DNA of 64,000 nucleotides from Halarcobacter sp. (GTDB lineage: Bacteria; Campylobacterota; Campylobacteria; Campylobacterales; Arcobacteraceae): positions 558,001 through 622,000 of the forward strand of contig NZ_OY781470.1 of NCBI RefSeq assembly GCF_963676935.1, written 5' to 3'. Positions 17,865-27,400 of this stretch are shown one piece after another. Positions within the stretch are counted from its first letter, which is position 1, and each line of letters opens with the position of its first letter. Below the pieces are notes generated by a model, which saw only the letters and a list, made by a program, of their open reading frames with translations, was not told the origin of the DNA and made no database searches. The position numbers and the translations under genes are program-made.

Positions 17865-18485
17865 CTATTTAATAGTAACTTTAGGTTGATTTTTCAGTTT
17901 TATAAACATCATAGCAGTCATGATAGCATCATTATATGCATCATGTTTTCCCATCTTAGGAATTTGTAATTCTTTCATAATTGTATCAAATCTTAGGTCA
18001 ATATTACTTTGAGGGATTTTTTCTATTTTCCAATCGTGATAAATAGCAGAAACTTCATAAGCTTTATTAGGTAGTTTTATACCAATTTTAGGTTTTAAAT
18101 ATTTATTGACCATTGCTATATCAAATTCTAGAAAATAACCAACAAGTTTCCTATTTCCTATAAATTCTAAAAACTCTTCTATAACTGTATCTATATCTTC
18201 AGCTTCTTCTAAATCACACTCCCTAATATGATGAACTTTGATAGCTTCTTCTTGAAGTTTTGTTTTTGGTTTAATAAATTTAACAAATTTTTTACTAGAA
18301 ATAATAGTACTATCTTTTATGATAACTGCACCAATTGAGATAATGTCATCCTTTTCTACACTAAGACCTGTTGTTTCACAGTCAAAACATACATACTCAT
18401 CTTTTAAAGGTTTATCAAATAGATAAAGATATTTTTCATCTTTTAAATTTTTTTTATTAAAATGATTTTTTATTTTATTAAACAT
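17865..18485 (-). CDS. DnaQ-like 3'-5' exonuclease, copy 1
   Basis: This 206-residue protein has the DEDDh exonuclease fold: FDCETTGL (Asp, Glu of motif I), GYFLEFDIAM (Asp of motif II) and GKHDAYNDA (His and Asp of motif III). A basic N-terminal stretch of about 25 residues precedes it. It overlaps the upstream cNMP/CBS/nucleotidyltransferase gene by 8 bases. The same pair recurs at 24870-27316. From memory this pair travels with acetate permeases and Crb-type sensors in other Proteobacteria. The substrate is unknown; it need not be a DNA-repair enzyme. Confidence 0.85.
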   Translation of the reverse strand: MFNKIKNHFNKKNLKDEKYLYLFDKPLKDEYVCFDCETTGLSVEKDDIISIGAVIIKDSTIISSKKFVKFIKPKTKLQEEAIKVHHIRECDLEEAEDIDTVIEEFLEFIGNRKLVGYFLEFDIAMVNKYLKPKIGIKLPNKAYEVSAIYHDWKIEKIPQSNIDLRFDTIMKELQIPKMGKHDAYNDAIMTAMMFIKLKNQPKVTIK

Positions 18486-20319
18486 AATTCAACTTATAAT
18501 GATGTTCTAATTTTTTCTTTAATTTGTTTACAATTTTAAAACTATCTTTTAAAAGATCTTTTTCCATTGTATTTAAATCTTCAGGATTGATGTAGTTATC
18601 AACTTCTTTTCCAGAGTCTAGTTTTTCAAGATTTGATTTTAATTTCATTGTAAGGAGAAAATTAAATGCTTCAGTTATCTCTTGGGCAAATTCAGGTTCT
18701 AATTCACCAACTTTTTGAAGCTCTTGAATTCTTTTTAAAGTATTGGCACGCATTAATTTATGTTCTAAAGATAGTGTTCTTATACTTTGAACTATAATAA
18801 AGATACCACCTTTTTTAATATCTATTTCATTTTTATGGTTTTTATCTTTTGAGTCAAAAACAAAACCATCGAAGAAACCTAATGGTACATTAAAATCCAT
18901 TATAATTTTTGCAAAATGCATATAAAATGTTTTTGAAGTAGAACCAATTTTAAATAAGTATTCTTTTAATTGGGTTAAAAGTTGTCTATCTCCTGATGCA
19001 ACCATTGCATCGTAAAAAATAGCAAGATTCATAAAGTTATCACCACTTGGTTGAGTAATCCATTCATAAATTAAAGATTTAAAATCACTAAATGTTCTAC
19101 ACCAATATGGATTTGAAACCATGATATTACCTTCACATCTAGGGAAACCAAAATCAACTAATGTTTCAGTATAGTTATGCACAAATTTAGAAATCTCCTC
19201 TTTTGAAACCTCACAATCATCTGCAATAACAAGTGCATTGTCTTGGTCTGTTTTTAAAATTTGTTCACCTCTTCCTTCACTACCCATAACTAGAAGTGCA
19301 CATTTACCTATAAGTTCTTGTGGAGCTAGCATATTAAAAAGTTTATTCATAACTTTTCTATTTAATTGATTGATTAGCTTTGATATAAAATCAACTTTTA
19401 CACCTTTTGCATGAAGAGATTTGATAATTTTGGTAAAAGATTGAGTTGCTGTTTTTAATTCTTCTAGGTTTTCTGCTTTATCTATCTCATTTGATACAGA
19501 AAAAGTATGAGTAGCAAAAAAAGATGAAAGAGAGATTTGATCAATTATCCCAACAATTTCATTAGTGTTATTTTTTACAATTAATCTTTTTAATCCATGT
19601 TTTGTCATAAGTAATTGAGCATTAAATAAAAAATCGTTTTCATTTACATATTTTAAGCCAGAGTTTGAAATCTTACCAACTTGTTCATCAAAATCCATTC
19701 TATTTAGTATAACTTTTTCTCTAAAATCTGAGTCTGTAACTATATGTATTTCATCTCTTTCATCCCTTAAAAGTAGAGTTGGAACTTTCTCTTTTTTGAT
19801 AGTTTTAACTGCTTCAAAAATTGAAGTAGTATAAGGAACAATTACAGCTCTATGTAGATTTGCATCTTTTACTTTAGCAACCATTAGATTTGCTAATTCT
19901 TTATTTTTTTCATTATCCATATTCATATTTAATTTTTGAGAAATAGATTGGAAAAAGAAACTTTCAATAGCTGTATTTTCATGTATGGTTTTTATAAAAA
20001 TATCTTTTGGTAAAATATAACAAATAGTTTCTTGTGCTGTTACAAAAGAGTTTTTAGAGCGATTCTCTATAAGTGACATTGGATCAAAAATTTCGTAACT
20101 TGAATAGATTGAAATAACTTCGCCAGCTTGTTTTTCTTGAACTATACCTTTTATTATAAAATAAAGATATTTTGGTTCTTTAGCTTCTTCTTGAATAATT
20201 ACATCTTTTTTTAGATAAACAATATCTAGATTATCAACGAAACTATCAAGTTGAGATTTAGTAAGATTCTCGAAAGGATGAATCTCTTTTATAAAAGCTA
20301 ATTGTTCATGTATACTCAT
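18478..20319 (-). CDS. cNMP-binding/CBS/DUF294 nucleotidyltransferase-like protein, copy 1
   Basis: The 613-residue protein has a cyclic-nucleotide-binding fold (about 1-130), two CBS motifs (about 155-270), a GlnD-like nucleotidyltransferase domain with GSEGRGEQ...TDQDNALVI (about 343-364) and a helical C-terminal DUF294_C region. The G-S-E-G-R and D-x-D pattern is intact, so nucleotidyl transfer is possible. No signal peptide is seen. Position between acetate permease and exonuclease suggests control of carboxylate uptake or use, perhaps sensing adenine nucleotides through CBS. The target is unknown. Confidence 0.85.
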   Translation of the reverse strand: MSIHEQLAFIKEIHPFENLTKSQLDSFVDNLDIVYLKKDVIIQEEAKEPKYLYFIIKGIVQEKQAGEVISIYSSYEIFDPMSLIENRSKNSFVTAQETICYILPKDIFIKTIHENTAIESFFFQSISQKLNMNMDNEKNKELANLMVAKVKDANLHRAVIVPYTTSIFEAVKTIKKEKVPTLLLRDERDEIHIVTDSDFREKVILNRMDFDEQVGKISNSGLKYVNENDFLFNAQLLMTKHGLKRLIVKNNTNEIVGIIDQISLSSFFATHTFSVSNEIDKAENLEELKTATQSFTKIIKSLHAKGVKVDFISKLINQLNRKVMNKLFNMLAPQELIGKCALLVMGSEGRGEQILKTDQDNALVIADDCEVSKEEISKFVHNYTETLVDFGFPRCEGNIMVSNPYWCRTFSDFKSLIYEWITQPSGDNFMNLAIFYDAMVASGDRQLLTQLKEYLFKIGSTSKTFYMHFAKIIMDFNVPLGFFDGFVFDSKDKNHKNEIDIKKGGIFIIVQSIRTLSLEHKLMRANTLKRIQELQKVGELEPEFAQEITEAFNFLLTMKLKSNLEKLDSGKEVDNYINPEDLNTMEKDLLKDSFKIVNKLKKKLEHHYKLNYV

Positions 20320-20428
20320 ATTCTCTCTTTTAAAAAATAGATTTAAGATTATTTTATCAGATAAAAAATAATACTCTTATTTCTTAAAAAAAAGATTGTT
20401 TGTCAAAGGAAAATTCCTTTGACAATTT

Positions 20429-22078
20429 TTAATGATCAACAGCTCCCGCTGCTCCAATTCCTGTATTTGCTCTAACATTTTGTGCTCTAAATAATTCTTT
20501 TTCAGATCTTCCTCTTTCTGAAGAATCTGTTTTTGAGAAGAACCAAATAGAAATAAATGCAACAGTAACAGAGAATAAAGCAGGGTGTTTATATGGGAAT
20601 AAAGCTTCAGCATTTCCTAAAATTTGAACCCAAACAATTGGTCCAACAATAACTAATGTTACGGCTGTAATTAAACCAATAAATCCACCAATAAATGCAC
20701 CTCTTGTAGTTAACCCTCTCCAATAAATAGATAAGAAAAGGATAGGGAAGTTTGCAGATGCTGCAATACCAAATGCAAGCCCAACCATATAAGCAATATT
20801 TTGTTGCTCAAATGCAATTCCTAAGATAACTCCAACAATACCTACAACAATTACAGTGATTTTAGAAATTTTAACAACTTGTTCATCACTTGCACTTGGA
20901 TTAATTACATTTGCGTAAATATCATGTGAAATAGCACTTGCACCAGCAAGTGTAAGACCAGATACAACAGCCAAGATTGTAGCAAATGCAACAGCTGAAA
21001 TAAATCCTAAGAATGCATTACCACCAAGCATGTGTGAAAGGTGAATTGATGCCATATTATTTCCACCAAATAGTTTTCCATCTGTAAAGTATTGTGCTCC
21101 ATCAGCAGAATTTAAAAATGCAATTGCTCCAAAACCTACAATTGTAATAATAACCCAGAAGTATCCTACAAAACCAGTAGCATAAACAACAGATTTTCTA
21201 GCTTCTTTTGCATTTCCAACTGTAAAGAATCTCATAAGTACATGGGGTAAACCTGCAGTTCCTAGCATTAAGGCCATCCCTAAAGATATTGCTGAGATTG
21301 GATCTGAAATAAATCCTCCAGGACTTAATATAGATTCTCCAGATGCGTGGCTTTCAGTTGCTTTAACAGCTAAAGCTTCAAAATTAAATCCAAAATGATA
21401 CATAATCATAATAGCCATGAAAGAAACACCAGATAGTAGTAAACAAGCTTTGATAATTTGAACCCAAGTTGTTGCTAACATTCCACCAAATGTTACATAG
21501 ATAACCATCATAACACCTACAAGGATAACAGCAAACTCATATTCCATACCAAATAAAACTTGAATAAGTTTACCAGCCCCAACCATTTGTGCAATTAGAT
21601 ATAAAATTACAACTGATAATGAACCAAATGCAGCAAGAGTTCTAATCTCTTTTTGACCTAATCTATATGCTGCAATATCTGCAAATGTAAATTTACCAAG
21701 GTTTCTTAATTTTTCTGCCATAAAGAATAGAATAATTGGCCACCCAACTAAAAATGAAACTGCATAGATAACTCCATCATATCCCTTTAGATAAATAAGC
21801 CCAGATACACCTAAAAATGCTGCTGCAGACATATAGTCACCTGCAATTGCAAGTCCATTTTGGAAACCTGTAATTCCTCCACCCGCTGTGTAGAAGTCAC
21901 TTGCAGACTTTGTTCTTTTTGCTGCCCAATATGTAATACCTAATGTACCAACAATAAAAATAAAGAACATTATAATTGCAGGAATATTTAATTCTCTTTT
22001 TGTAGCTTCAAAAGTTGCATCACCAGCAGCAAATAAGCTTAGCGATACTAGTGAGATTAGTGCTAAAATTTTAAACAT
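20429..22078 (-). CDS. actP: ActP-like cation:acetate symporter, copy 1
   Basis: This sodium:solute symporter of 549 residues begins with a signal-peptide-like segment ending LFAAGDA, as in enteric ActP, followed by about 13 membrane helices. Family phrases include [42 protein letters not shown], split here by the first helix, and later [12 protein letters not shown] and [13 protein letters not shown]. It likely takes up acetate or related short acids. It overlaps the DUF485 gene by one base. It is closely similar to copy 2. Two TGTACA-N5-TGTACA sites lie upstream of its operon. Confidence 0.9.
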   Translation of the reverse strand: MFKILALISLVSLSLFAAGDATFEATKRELNIPAIIMFFIFIVGTLGITYWAAKRTKSASDFYTAGGGITGFQNGLAIAGDYMSAAAFLGVSGLIYLKGYDGVIYAVSFLVGWPIILFFMAEKLRNLGKFTFADIAAYRLGQKEIRTLAAFGSLSVVILYLIAQMVGAGKLIQVLFGMEYEFAVILVGVMMVIYVTFGGMLATTWVQIIKACLLLSGVSFMAIMIMYHFGFNFEALAVKATESHASGESILSPGGFISDPISAISLGMALMLGTAGLPHVLMRFFTVGNAKEARKSVVYATGFVGYFWVIITIVGFGAIAFLNSADGAQYFTDGKLFGGNNMASIHLSHMLGGNAFLGFISAVAFATILAVVSGLTLAGASAISHDIYANVINPSASDEQVVKISKITVIVVGIVGVILGIAFEQQNIAYMVGLAFGIAASANFPILFLSIYWRGLTTRGAFIGGFIGLITAVTLVIVGPIVWVQILGNAEALFPYKHPALFSVTVAFISIWFFSKTDSSERGRSEKELFRAQNVRANTGIGAAGAVDH

Positions 22079-22392
22079 TATAACATTTCCTTTACATCTT
22101 CTTTTATATCGTTTGTTAAATCATCAAATTCACCATTTGCTCTTCTTACATAAATAACTGTAGTAATAAAACTAATTACTAAGATTGCAAGGGCAATTGG
22201 AAATGCTATTGTTGTTAAACCATCACCTATTTTTGTTGCTAATATTTCTTTGTTAAATGCTATAGTTAAAATATATGCATAAAACATTACTAATACAAAA
22301 ATTCCTAACTTAATACTAAAGCTAGACTTTTTTGCAACCAACTCCTTATATTTAGGATTGTTCTCAATCCTATCAACTAGTTCGTCCTTCAT
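22078..22392 (-). CDS. DUF485 small membrane protein, copy 1
   Basis: DUF485 proteins accompany ActP-type permeases. I place the start at 22392 ([10 protein letters not shown]), since AAAGGGG lies 6 bases upstream, rather than at the longer frame start at 22443. The product of 104 residues has two membrane helices (about 27-47 and 58-82) with a charged C-terminus. The length and sequence then match copy 2 (24337-24651) from end to end, including [19 protein letters not shown]. It probably assists or regulates the symporter. Confidence 0.88.
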   Translation of the reverse strand: MKDELVDRIENNPKYKELVAKKSSFSIKLGIFVLVMFYAYILTIAFNKEILATKIGDGLTTIAFPIALAILVISFITTVIYVRRANGEFDDLTNDIKEDVKEML

Positions 22393-22511
22393 CTTTTCCC
22401 CTTTATAAGAACTAATTATAGTTTTCACTCTTGCTATTATCAACTTTAATTAAGTTTGACAGTAACTATAGTGATATAGCAATTTAATTATACATAGAGG
22501 AGTTGTAGTTG

Positions 22512-22528
22512 TGTACAAGTTATGTACA
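22512..22528. promoter_or_regulatory. TGTACA-N5-TGTACA operator-like site upstream of the copy 1 symporter operon
   Basis: The site reads TGTACA AGTTA TGTACA, 120 bases before the DUF485 start. TGTACA is its own complement, so the site is both a direct and an inverted repeat with an 11-bp period. A second copy of the pattern lies at 22661-22677. Confidence 0.5.
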
Positions 22529-22632
22529 AAAAGTCATAAACTTGTATTATTTAGGTAAAAAAGTAACAAAAATGTAAAGTAGTTGACATATGCTAATTTA
22601 GGGGCTATGTAAGAGTTTTTTTGTCTTATTTT

Positions 22633-22660
22633 CTAAAGAGAGTAAAGCTACTCTCTTTAG
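22633..22660. terminator. strong hairpin after symporter copy 2
   Basis: The 11-bp arms CTAAAGAGAGT and ACTCTCTTTAG are perfect complements around AAAGCT. It lies 28 bases past the stop at 22688. No T-run follows on the minus strand, so it may stabilise a 3' end or pause polymerase. Confidence 0.55.
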
Positions 22661-22677
22661 TGTACAATAATTGTACA
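22661..22677. promoter_or_regulatory. second TGTACA-N5-TGTACA site
   Basis: The site reads TGTACA ATAAT TGTACA and abuts the hairpin at 22633-22660. It lies just after symporter copy 2 and about 270 bases upstream of the DUF485 copy 1 start. Confidence 0.45.
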
Positions 22678-22687
22678 TTTTGTACTG

Positions 22688-24337
22688 TTAGTGGTCAACT
22701 GCTCCATCTGCACCAAAACCAGTTTCAGCTCTAACACTTTGAGCTTCAAAAGCTTTTCTTTCATCTTTTGCTCTTTGTGAATTATCTGTAATAGAGAAGA
22801 ACCAAATAGCAACAAATGCTGTAGTAACAGAGAATAATGCAGGGTATTTATATGGGAAAATAGCCTCTTCATTATGTAAAATACTAACCCAAACTGTTGG
22901 CCCTAATATTACAAGAATAACAGCTGTTAATAAACCAATAAAGCCACCAATAACTGCACCTCTTGTTGTAAGTCTTGACCAATAAATTGATAAAAATAAA
23001 ATTGGGAAGTTAGCAGATGCTGCAATAGCAAATGCAAGACCAACCATAAATGCAATATTTTGTTGCTCAAATGCAATACCTAATAAAACACCAATAATAC
23101 CAATTATAATAACAGCAATTTTAGAGATTCTAATCTCTTGCTCTTCTGTAGCATTTGTATTAATAACTGATGCGTAAATATCATGAGAAATTGCACTTGC
23201 TCCAGCTAGTGTAAGACCAGATACAACTGCTAAAATTGTAGCAAATGCAACTGCTGAAATAAATCCTAAGAATACATTTCCACCTACAATATGTGATAAG
23301 TGAATTGCTGCCATATTATTTCCACCAAATAGTTTTCCATCTACAAAATATTGAGAACCTTCTGGAGAGTTTAAGAAAACTATAGCTCCAAGTCCAATTA
23401 CAGCAATAACTAAATAGAAATAACCAATAAAACCAGTAGCATAAACAACAGATTTTCTAGCTTCTTTTGCATTTCCAACTGTAAAGAATCTCATAAGTAC
23501 ATGTGGTAAACCTGCAGTACCAAGCATAAGTGCAAGACCTAATGAGATTGCAGAGATAGGATCTGATACTAATCCCCCTGGCTCCATAATAGCTTGTCCA
23601 TCTTTATGTGTTTCAACCGCTTTTGTTGCTAATGCTTCAAATGAGAATCCAAAATGACTTAATACCATGAATCCCATGAAAGAAACACCTGATAATAGTA
23701 ATACAGCTTTAATAATTTGAACCCAAGTAGTTGCAAGCATACCACCAAATGTTACATAAATAATCATCATTATACCAACTAATACAACTGCATATTCATA
23801 TTCAAGTCCAAATAATACTTGGATAAGTTTTCCTGAACCAACCATTTGTGCAATTAGATATAAAGTTACAACAGCTAGTGAACCAAATGCCGCAAGAGTT
23901 CTAATCTCTTTTTGACCAAGTCTATAAGCAGCAATATCTGCAAAGGTAAACTTACCTAAATTTCTTAATTTTTCAGCCATTAAGAATAATATTACAGGCC
24001 ATCCAACTAAAAATCCAACAGCATAAACAAGTCCATCATATCCTTTTAAATATACAAGTCCAGAAATACCTAAAAATGAAGCTGCTGACATATAATCCCC
24101 AGCAATAGCCATTCCGTTTTGAAAACCTGAAATACCTCCACCTGCTGTATAAAAATCACTAGCAGATTTTGTTCTTCTTGCTGCCCAATATGTAATACCT
24201 AAAGTACCACCAATAAAAACAAAAAACATAATAATTGCTGGAATATTTAATTCTCTTTTTGTTGCTTCGAATGAAGCATCACCTGCTGCAAACATTGCAA
24301 TTGTAAAAACTGATAAGATAGCAAATATTTTAAACAT
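22688..24337 (-). CDS. actP: ActP-like cation:acetate symporter, copy 2
   Basis: The 549-residue protein has the same length and nearly the same helices as copy 1, including the signal-like start ending [31 protein letters not shown] and [13 protein letters not shown]. Differences concentrate in loops and in helices near the C-terminus. It overlaps its DUF485 partner by one base. The two [DUF485-symporter] units are a tandem duplication. Different promoters suggest use under different acid concentrations. Confidence 0.9.
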   Translation of the reverse strand: MFKIFAILSVFTIAMFAAGDASFEATKRELNIPAIIMFFVFIGGTLGITYWAARRTKSASDFYTAGGGISGFQNGMAIAGDYMSAASFLGISGLVYLKGYDGLVYAVGFLVGWPVILFLMAEKLRNLGKFTFADIAAYRLGQKEIRTLAAFGSLAVVTLYLIAQMVGSGKLIQVLFGLEYEYAVVLVGIMMIIYVTFGGMLATTWVQIIKAVLLLSGVSFMGFMVLSHFGFSFEALATKAVETHKDGQAIMEPGGLVSDPISAISLGLALMLGTAGLPHVLMRFFTVGNAKEARKSVVYATGFIGYFYLVIAVIGLGAIVFLNSPEGSQYFVDGKLFGGNNMAAIHLSHIVGGNVFLGFISAVAFATILAVVSGLTLAGASAISHDIYASVINTNATEEQEIRISKIAVIIIGIIGVLLGIAFEQQNIAFMVGLAFAIAASANFPILFLSIYWSRLTTRGAVIGGFIGLLTAVILVILGPTVWVSILHNEEAIFPYKYPALFSVTTAFVAIWFFSITDNSQRAKDERKAFEAQSVRAETGFGADGAVDH

Positions 24338-24651
24338 TATAATTCATCCTTTACATCTTCTCTTACTTTTTCAATTAATTCTTCATATTCTCCATTTGCT
24401 CTTCTAACATAGATTAATGTTGTAAGAAAACTAATTACAATAATTGCAATACCAATTGGGTATCCAATAGTCATTACACCATCTCCAGTTTTTGTTCCTA
24501 AAAGTGATGGGTTAAATGCAATAGTCAATATATAAGCATAAAACATTGCTAAAACAAATATTCCAAGTTTTATTGCAAAACTTGTTCTTTTCTTAACTAA
24601 TTGTTGATAGTTAGGATTTGCTTTGATTTTTTCTACTAATTGTTCATTCAT
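24337..24651 (-). CDS. DUF485 small membrane protein, copy 2
   Basis: This 104-residue protein has two membrane helices (about 27-47 and 58-82) and a charged C-terminal end, and aligns end to end with copy 1. It is translationally coupled to symporter copy 2, whose start codon overlaps its stop. A ribosome site GGAGAGG lies upstream. A 218-base region without genes lies between it and the exonuclease copy 2, and it holds a repeat element at 24831-24847. Confidence 0.9.
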   Translation of the reverse strand: MNEQLVEKIKANPNYQQLVKKRTSFAIKLGIFVLAMFYAYILTIAFNPSLLGTKTGDGVMTIGYPIGIAIIVISFLTTLIYVRRANGEYEELIEKVREDVKDEL

Positions 24652-24800
24652 AGAATTATCCTCTCCTTCATAATAAATTTATCTTTTGTTATAAATAACA
24701 AAAACATTGCTTTAAGACAAAAAGAATTATACATTTATTTATAATTTCAAAACAAATAATTTGGTTATATTAAGTGAAGGTTAAGTCTTGAAAAAATCTT

Positions 24801-24847
24801 AGTAACAATAAGTTACAATATCAAAAAAAAATGCTATTTTAATGCTA
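24801..24847. promoter_or_regulatory. operator-like repeats upstream of symporter copy 2 operon
   Basis: ATGCTA-TTTTA-ATGCTA at 24831-24847 matches the repeat of the pta promoters with the same 11-bp period, but reads on the plus strand, opposite to the gene it precedes by about 180 bases. Next to it AGTAAC-AATAA-GTTACA (24801-24817) is an inverted repeat with the spacing of the TGTACA sites. Confidence 0.45.
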
Positions 24848-24869
24848 CGAAACCCATAAAATCAATGTT

Positions 24870-25505
24870 TTAGCCAGTATAGAAAGTTGTATTTGCAGCT
24901 GCTTTATCTTTAAGCTTTAAGAAAATCATTGAGGTCATAATTGCATCATTTAGTGCATCATGTTTTCCAAGTTCAGGAATATCTAATTCTTTCATTATTG
25001 TGTCAAATTTTAAATCTACAAATTCATATTCACTATGTCTTTTTTTAGTTTTAAAATACATTGATGAGACTTCAATTTGATGATTAGGAAGTGAGATTCC
25101 AATATAATCCTTTGTGTATTTAGAGATAATAGCAATATCAAATTTTATATAATATCCTATAATAGGTCTACTGCCAATAAAATCTAAAAGTTGAAGTATT
25201 GCAACTTTTGGATCTTTCGCATTTTCTAAATCTATTGGTCTTATTTGATGTATTTTAATTGATTCGCTATTTATATCTTTAGCAGGCTTTACAAATATAT
25301 TAAAGGTATCTCTCATTATAATTTTATTTTTTTTAATAATTACGGCACCAATAGAGAGAATCTCATCTTTTTTGGGATTAAGACCTGTAGTTTCACAATC
25401 TAAACAAACATATTCATCTTTTGGTGGTTCATTAAATAAATATTCATAATTTTTGTCTTTAAGACTATTACGTCTAAATTTATTTATTAATCTCTTAAAC
25501 ATCAT
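24870..25505 (-). CDS. DnaQ-like 3'-5' exonuclease, copy 2
   Basis: This 211-residue paralogue of the protein at 17865-18485 keeps the DEDDh residues: LDCETTGL, GYYIKFDIAI and GKHDALNDA. It has the same basic start (FKRLINKFRRN) and the conserved YLFNEPPKDEYVC linker. The start at 25505 overlaps the stop of the upstream gene in an ATGA arrangement. As in copy 1, it is coupled to a cNMP/CBS/nucleotidyltransferase protein, so the two proteins are likely to act together. The physiological substrate is not known. Confidence 0.85.
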   Translation of the reverse strand: MMFKRLINKFRRNSLKDKNYEYLFNEPPKDEYVCLDCETTGLNPKKDEILSIGAVIIKKNKIIMRDTFNIFVKPAKDINSESIKIHQIRPIDLENAKDPKVAILQLLDFIGSRPIIGYYIKFDIAIISKYTKDYIGISLPNHQIEVSSMYFKTKKRHSEYEFVDLKFDTIMKELDIPELGKHDALNDAIMTSMIFLKLKDKAAANTTFYTG

Positions 25506-27316
25506 AGAATCTTTTCTATTCTGAAAATATAAGTAATAAATTTTTTAAAGTGAATTACTATTTGAAAACTATCTTTTAACAAATCCCTTTCAATCTTTCC
25601 TAAAGTATGAGTATCAATCTCATTGTTTAATTTCTTACCATCTTGTAATTTATGTAAGTGAGCTTTTAGTCTTAAGGTATTTAATACTTCAAATGCTTCT
25701 AATAATTCATTTGCCATTTGTTTCTCTAAAACTTTTTTTTGTTCTAGAATTTTTATTCTTCTTACAGTTGTAGTTTCTCTAATTTTTTCTCTTAATGCTA
25801 AACTTCTTATTCCTTGAACAATTGGGAAAATACCTGTTTTTTTAATATCAATATTATATGTTTTAGTCATAAGGTTAGCAACTGTACTAGGGGTATCAAA
25901 AGTTAAAGTTGCTTTTGCAAAATAAGCCATAAAGACATCTTTATCATGTAGTTTATGAAATAAATCATCTTTTAATTTAATCAATAAATCTTTATCTCCA
26001 GCAACAGCAAAAGAATCAAAAAATATTGCTAAATCCATATAGTTTTGCATAGCTGGAGCTTCTATCCATCTTGCTGTTTCATTTTTATATTGTTGAACTG
26101 TTTTACACCAAAAAGGATTATTAACCATAATATTACCTTCACATGGAGGATAACCAAAATCAATAAGTGTTTCAGTCATTGTTTGCATATATGGTCTATA
26201 TTTTTCAACATCTATACCATCTTTTATTACTAAAGCATTATCTTGGTCAGTCTTCATTATTTGTTCATTACGACCTTCACTCCCCATAACTATAAAACAA
26301 GCATCATTTTGTAGCTCTTTAGGTAAAATTAGTTTATAAAGTTTTCTATAAACTTTTGTATTTAATTGACCAATTAAACTAGAGATATGATTTACTTTTA
26401 CACCTTTTGCATGCAAGGTTTTGATACTACTAATTAATTCAGTGCTTGCATCTTTTAATTGTTCTAAATTTTGAGCATTTTTAATTTTACTATCAACAAC
26501 AAAGGTATGATTAGCAAAGTGAGATAATACATCAATTTGCTCTAACATTCCAACTAAATCACCTTTTGAATTCGTAACAGCTACTCTTTTAATATTTCTT
26601 TTTATTAAAAGAGTTAAAGCATCAAATAAATAATCATCTTTACTTATTGATAAAATAGGAAAAATAGCAATTGATTCAACAAATATATTTAAGTCTCTAC
26701 CTTCTAATAGTACTTTAACCTTTAAAAGTGAATCTGTAATTATTCCATACTCTTCATCTCTTTTTACTATTATTGTCGAGGTATTAAATTGCATTGATTT
26801 ATCAATAGCATCAATTAATTTAGTTCCTGCTTCAACAATACAGGGTGGATGTAAAATTGTATCACTCACTTTTGCAATCATAAATGATGATAATTCAGAT
26901 TTATACTCTTTTTGTTTTAAGGTTTGGAATTTATTAACAAGGTTAGTTAAAAAAAAGTTTTTAAAGCCTTCATTCTCTTCAACTAATTGTAAAAAAATCT
27001 TTTTTTCAATTTCATAACAGATTAAATCTTCATACACTTTAAAACTATTTTTTGATTTTCCATAAATTAGTGAGTTTCCATCAAAAGAGTCTTGATTATG
27101 GTAATCCATTAAAACTTCATCTTCTTTATATTCGTGAACAATACCTTTTATTACTACAAAGAAATGATTAGGTATTTTTTCTGGAGTTATTAAAACTTCA
27201 TCTTTTGCATAATATGCAATATCCATATGTCTAATACAGATATCCATTTGTTCTTCTGTTAACAACTCAAAAGGATGGATATTAGAAAGAAAAGATTTTT
27301 GATCTCGAAGACTCAT
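25502..27316 (-). CDS. cNMP-binding/CBS/DUF294 nucleotidyltransferase-like protein, copy 2
   Basis: The 604-residue protein has the same domain order as copy 1: cyclic-nucleotide-binding fold (about 1-130), CBS pair (about 155-270), nucleotidyltransferase with GSEGRNEQ...TDQDNALVI (about 343-363) and a helical C-terminal part. The two copies differ clearly in sequence, most in the N-terminal sensor part, so they may respond to different signals while keeping the same catalytic pattern. It lies downstream of symporter 3, separated by a terminator and a long hairpin. Confidence 0.85.
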   Translation of the reverse strand: MSLRDQKSFLSNIHPFELLTEEQMDICIRHMDIAYYAKDEVLITPEKIPNHFFVVIKGIVHEYKEDEVLMDYHNQDSFDGNSLIYGKSKNSFKVYEDLICYEIEKKIFLQLVEENEGFKNFFLTNLVNKFQTLKQKEYKSELSSFMIAKVSDTILHPPCIVEAGTKLIDAIDKSMQFNTSTIIVKRDEEYGIITDSLLKVKVLLEGRDLNIFVESIAIFPILSISKDDYLFDALTLLIKRNIKRVAVTNSKGDLVGMLEQIDVLSHFANHTFVVDSKIKNAQNLEQLKDASTELISSIKTLHAKGVKVNHISSLIGQLNTKVYRKLYKLILPKELQNDACFIVMGSEGRNEQIMKTDQDNALVIKDGIDVEKYRPYMQTMTETLIDFGYPPCEGNIMVNNPFWCKTVQQYKNETARWIEAPAMQNYMDLAIFFDSFAVAGDKDLLIKLKDDLFHKLHDKDVFMAYFAKATLTFDTPSTVANLMTKTYNIDIKKTGIFPIVQGIRSLALREKIRETTTVRRIKILEQKKVLEKQMANELLEAFEVLNTLRLKAHLHKLQDGKKLNNEIDTHTLGKIERDLLKDSFQIVIHFKKFITYIFRIEKIL

Positions 27317-27325
27317 TTTTTTGCC

Positions 27326-27375
27326 TTTTGATATTTTTTTATATCATTATATTATAATATAAAAAAATATCAAAA
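27326..27375. repeat. long perfect A/T hairpin
   Basis: Arms at 27326-27344 (TTTTGATATTTTTTTATAT) and 27357-27375 are exact 19-bp complements with a 12-base loop. It lies between the symporter 3 terminator and the DUF294 gene start, so it would form in the leader of that gene or at the end of the symporter message. Confidence 0.7.
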
Positions 27376-27394
27376 ACCAACCCGAAGGTTGGTT
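27375..27394 (-). terminator. UUCG-capped terminator of the symporter 3 operon
   Basis: On the minus strand AACCAACC-TTCG-GGTTGGTT forms a GC-containing stem closed by a C(UUCG)G tetraloop, followed by TTT, GATA and a run of seven T. It comes 7 bases after the stop at 27401. This is the clearest intrinsic terminator in the island. Confidence 0.9.
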
Positions 27395-27400
27395 TAGATT

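Noticed and set aside
17865-18485. Exonuclease copy as the replicative DnaQ subunit
   Set aside because: It is coupled to the CBS nucleotidyltransferase gene and has a paralogue in the same setting, so a replication role is unlikely.
22591-22608. ATGCTA...GGGCTA near the symporter copy 1 promoter as another direct-repeat operator
   Set aside because: The period is 12 bases and the second half-site deviates, so it does not match the 11-bp pattern.
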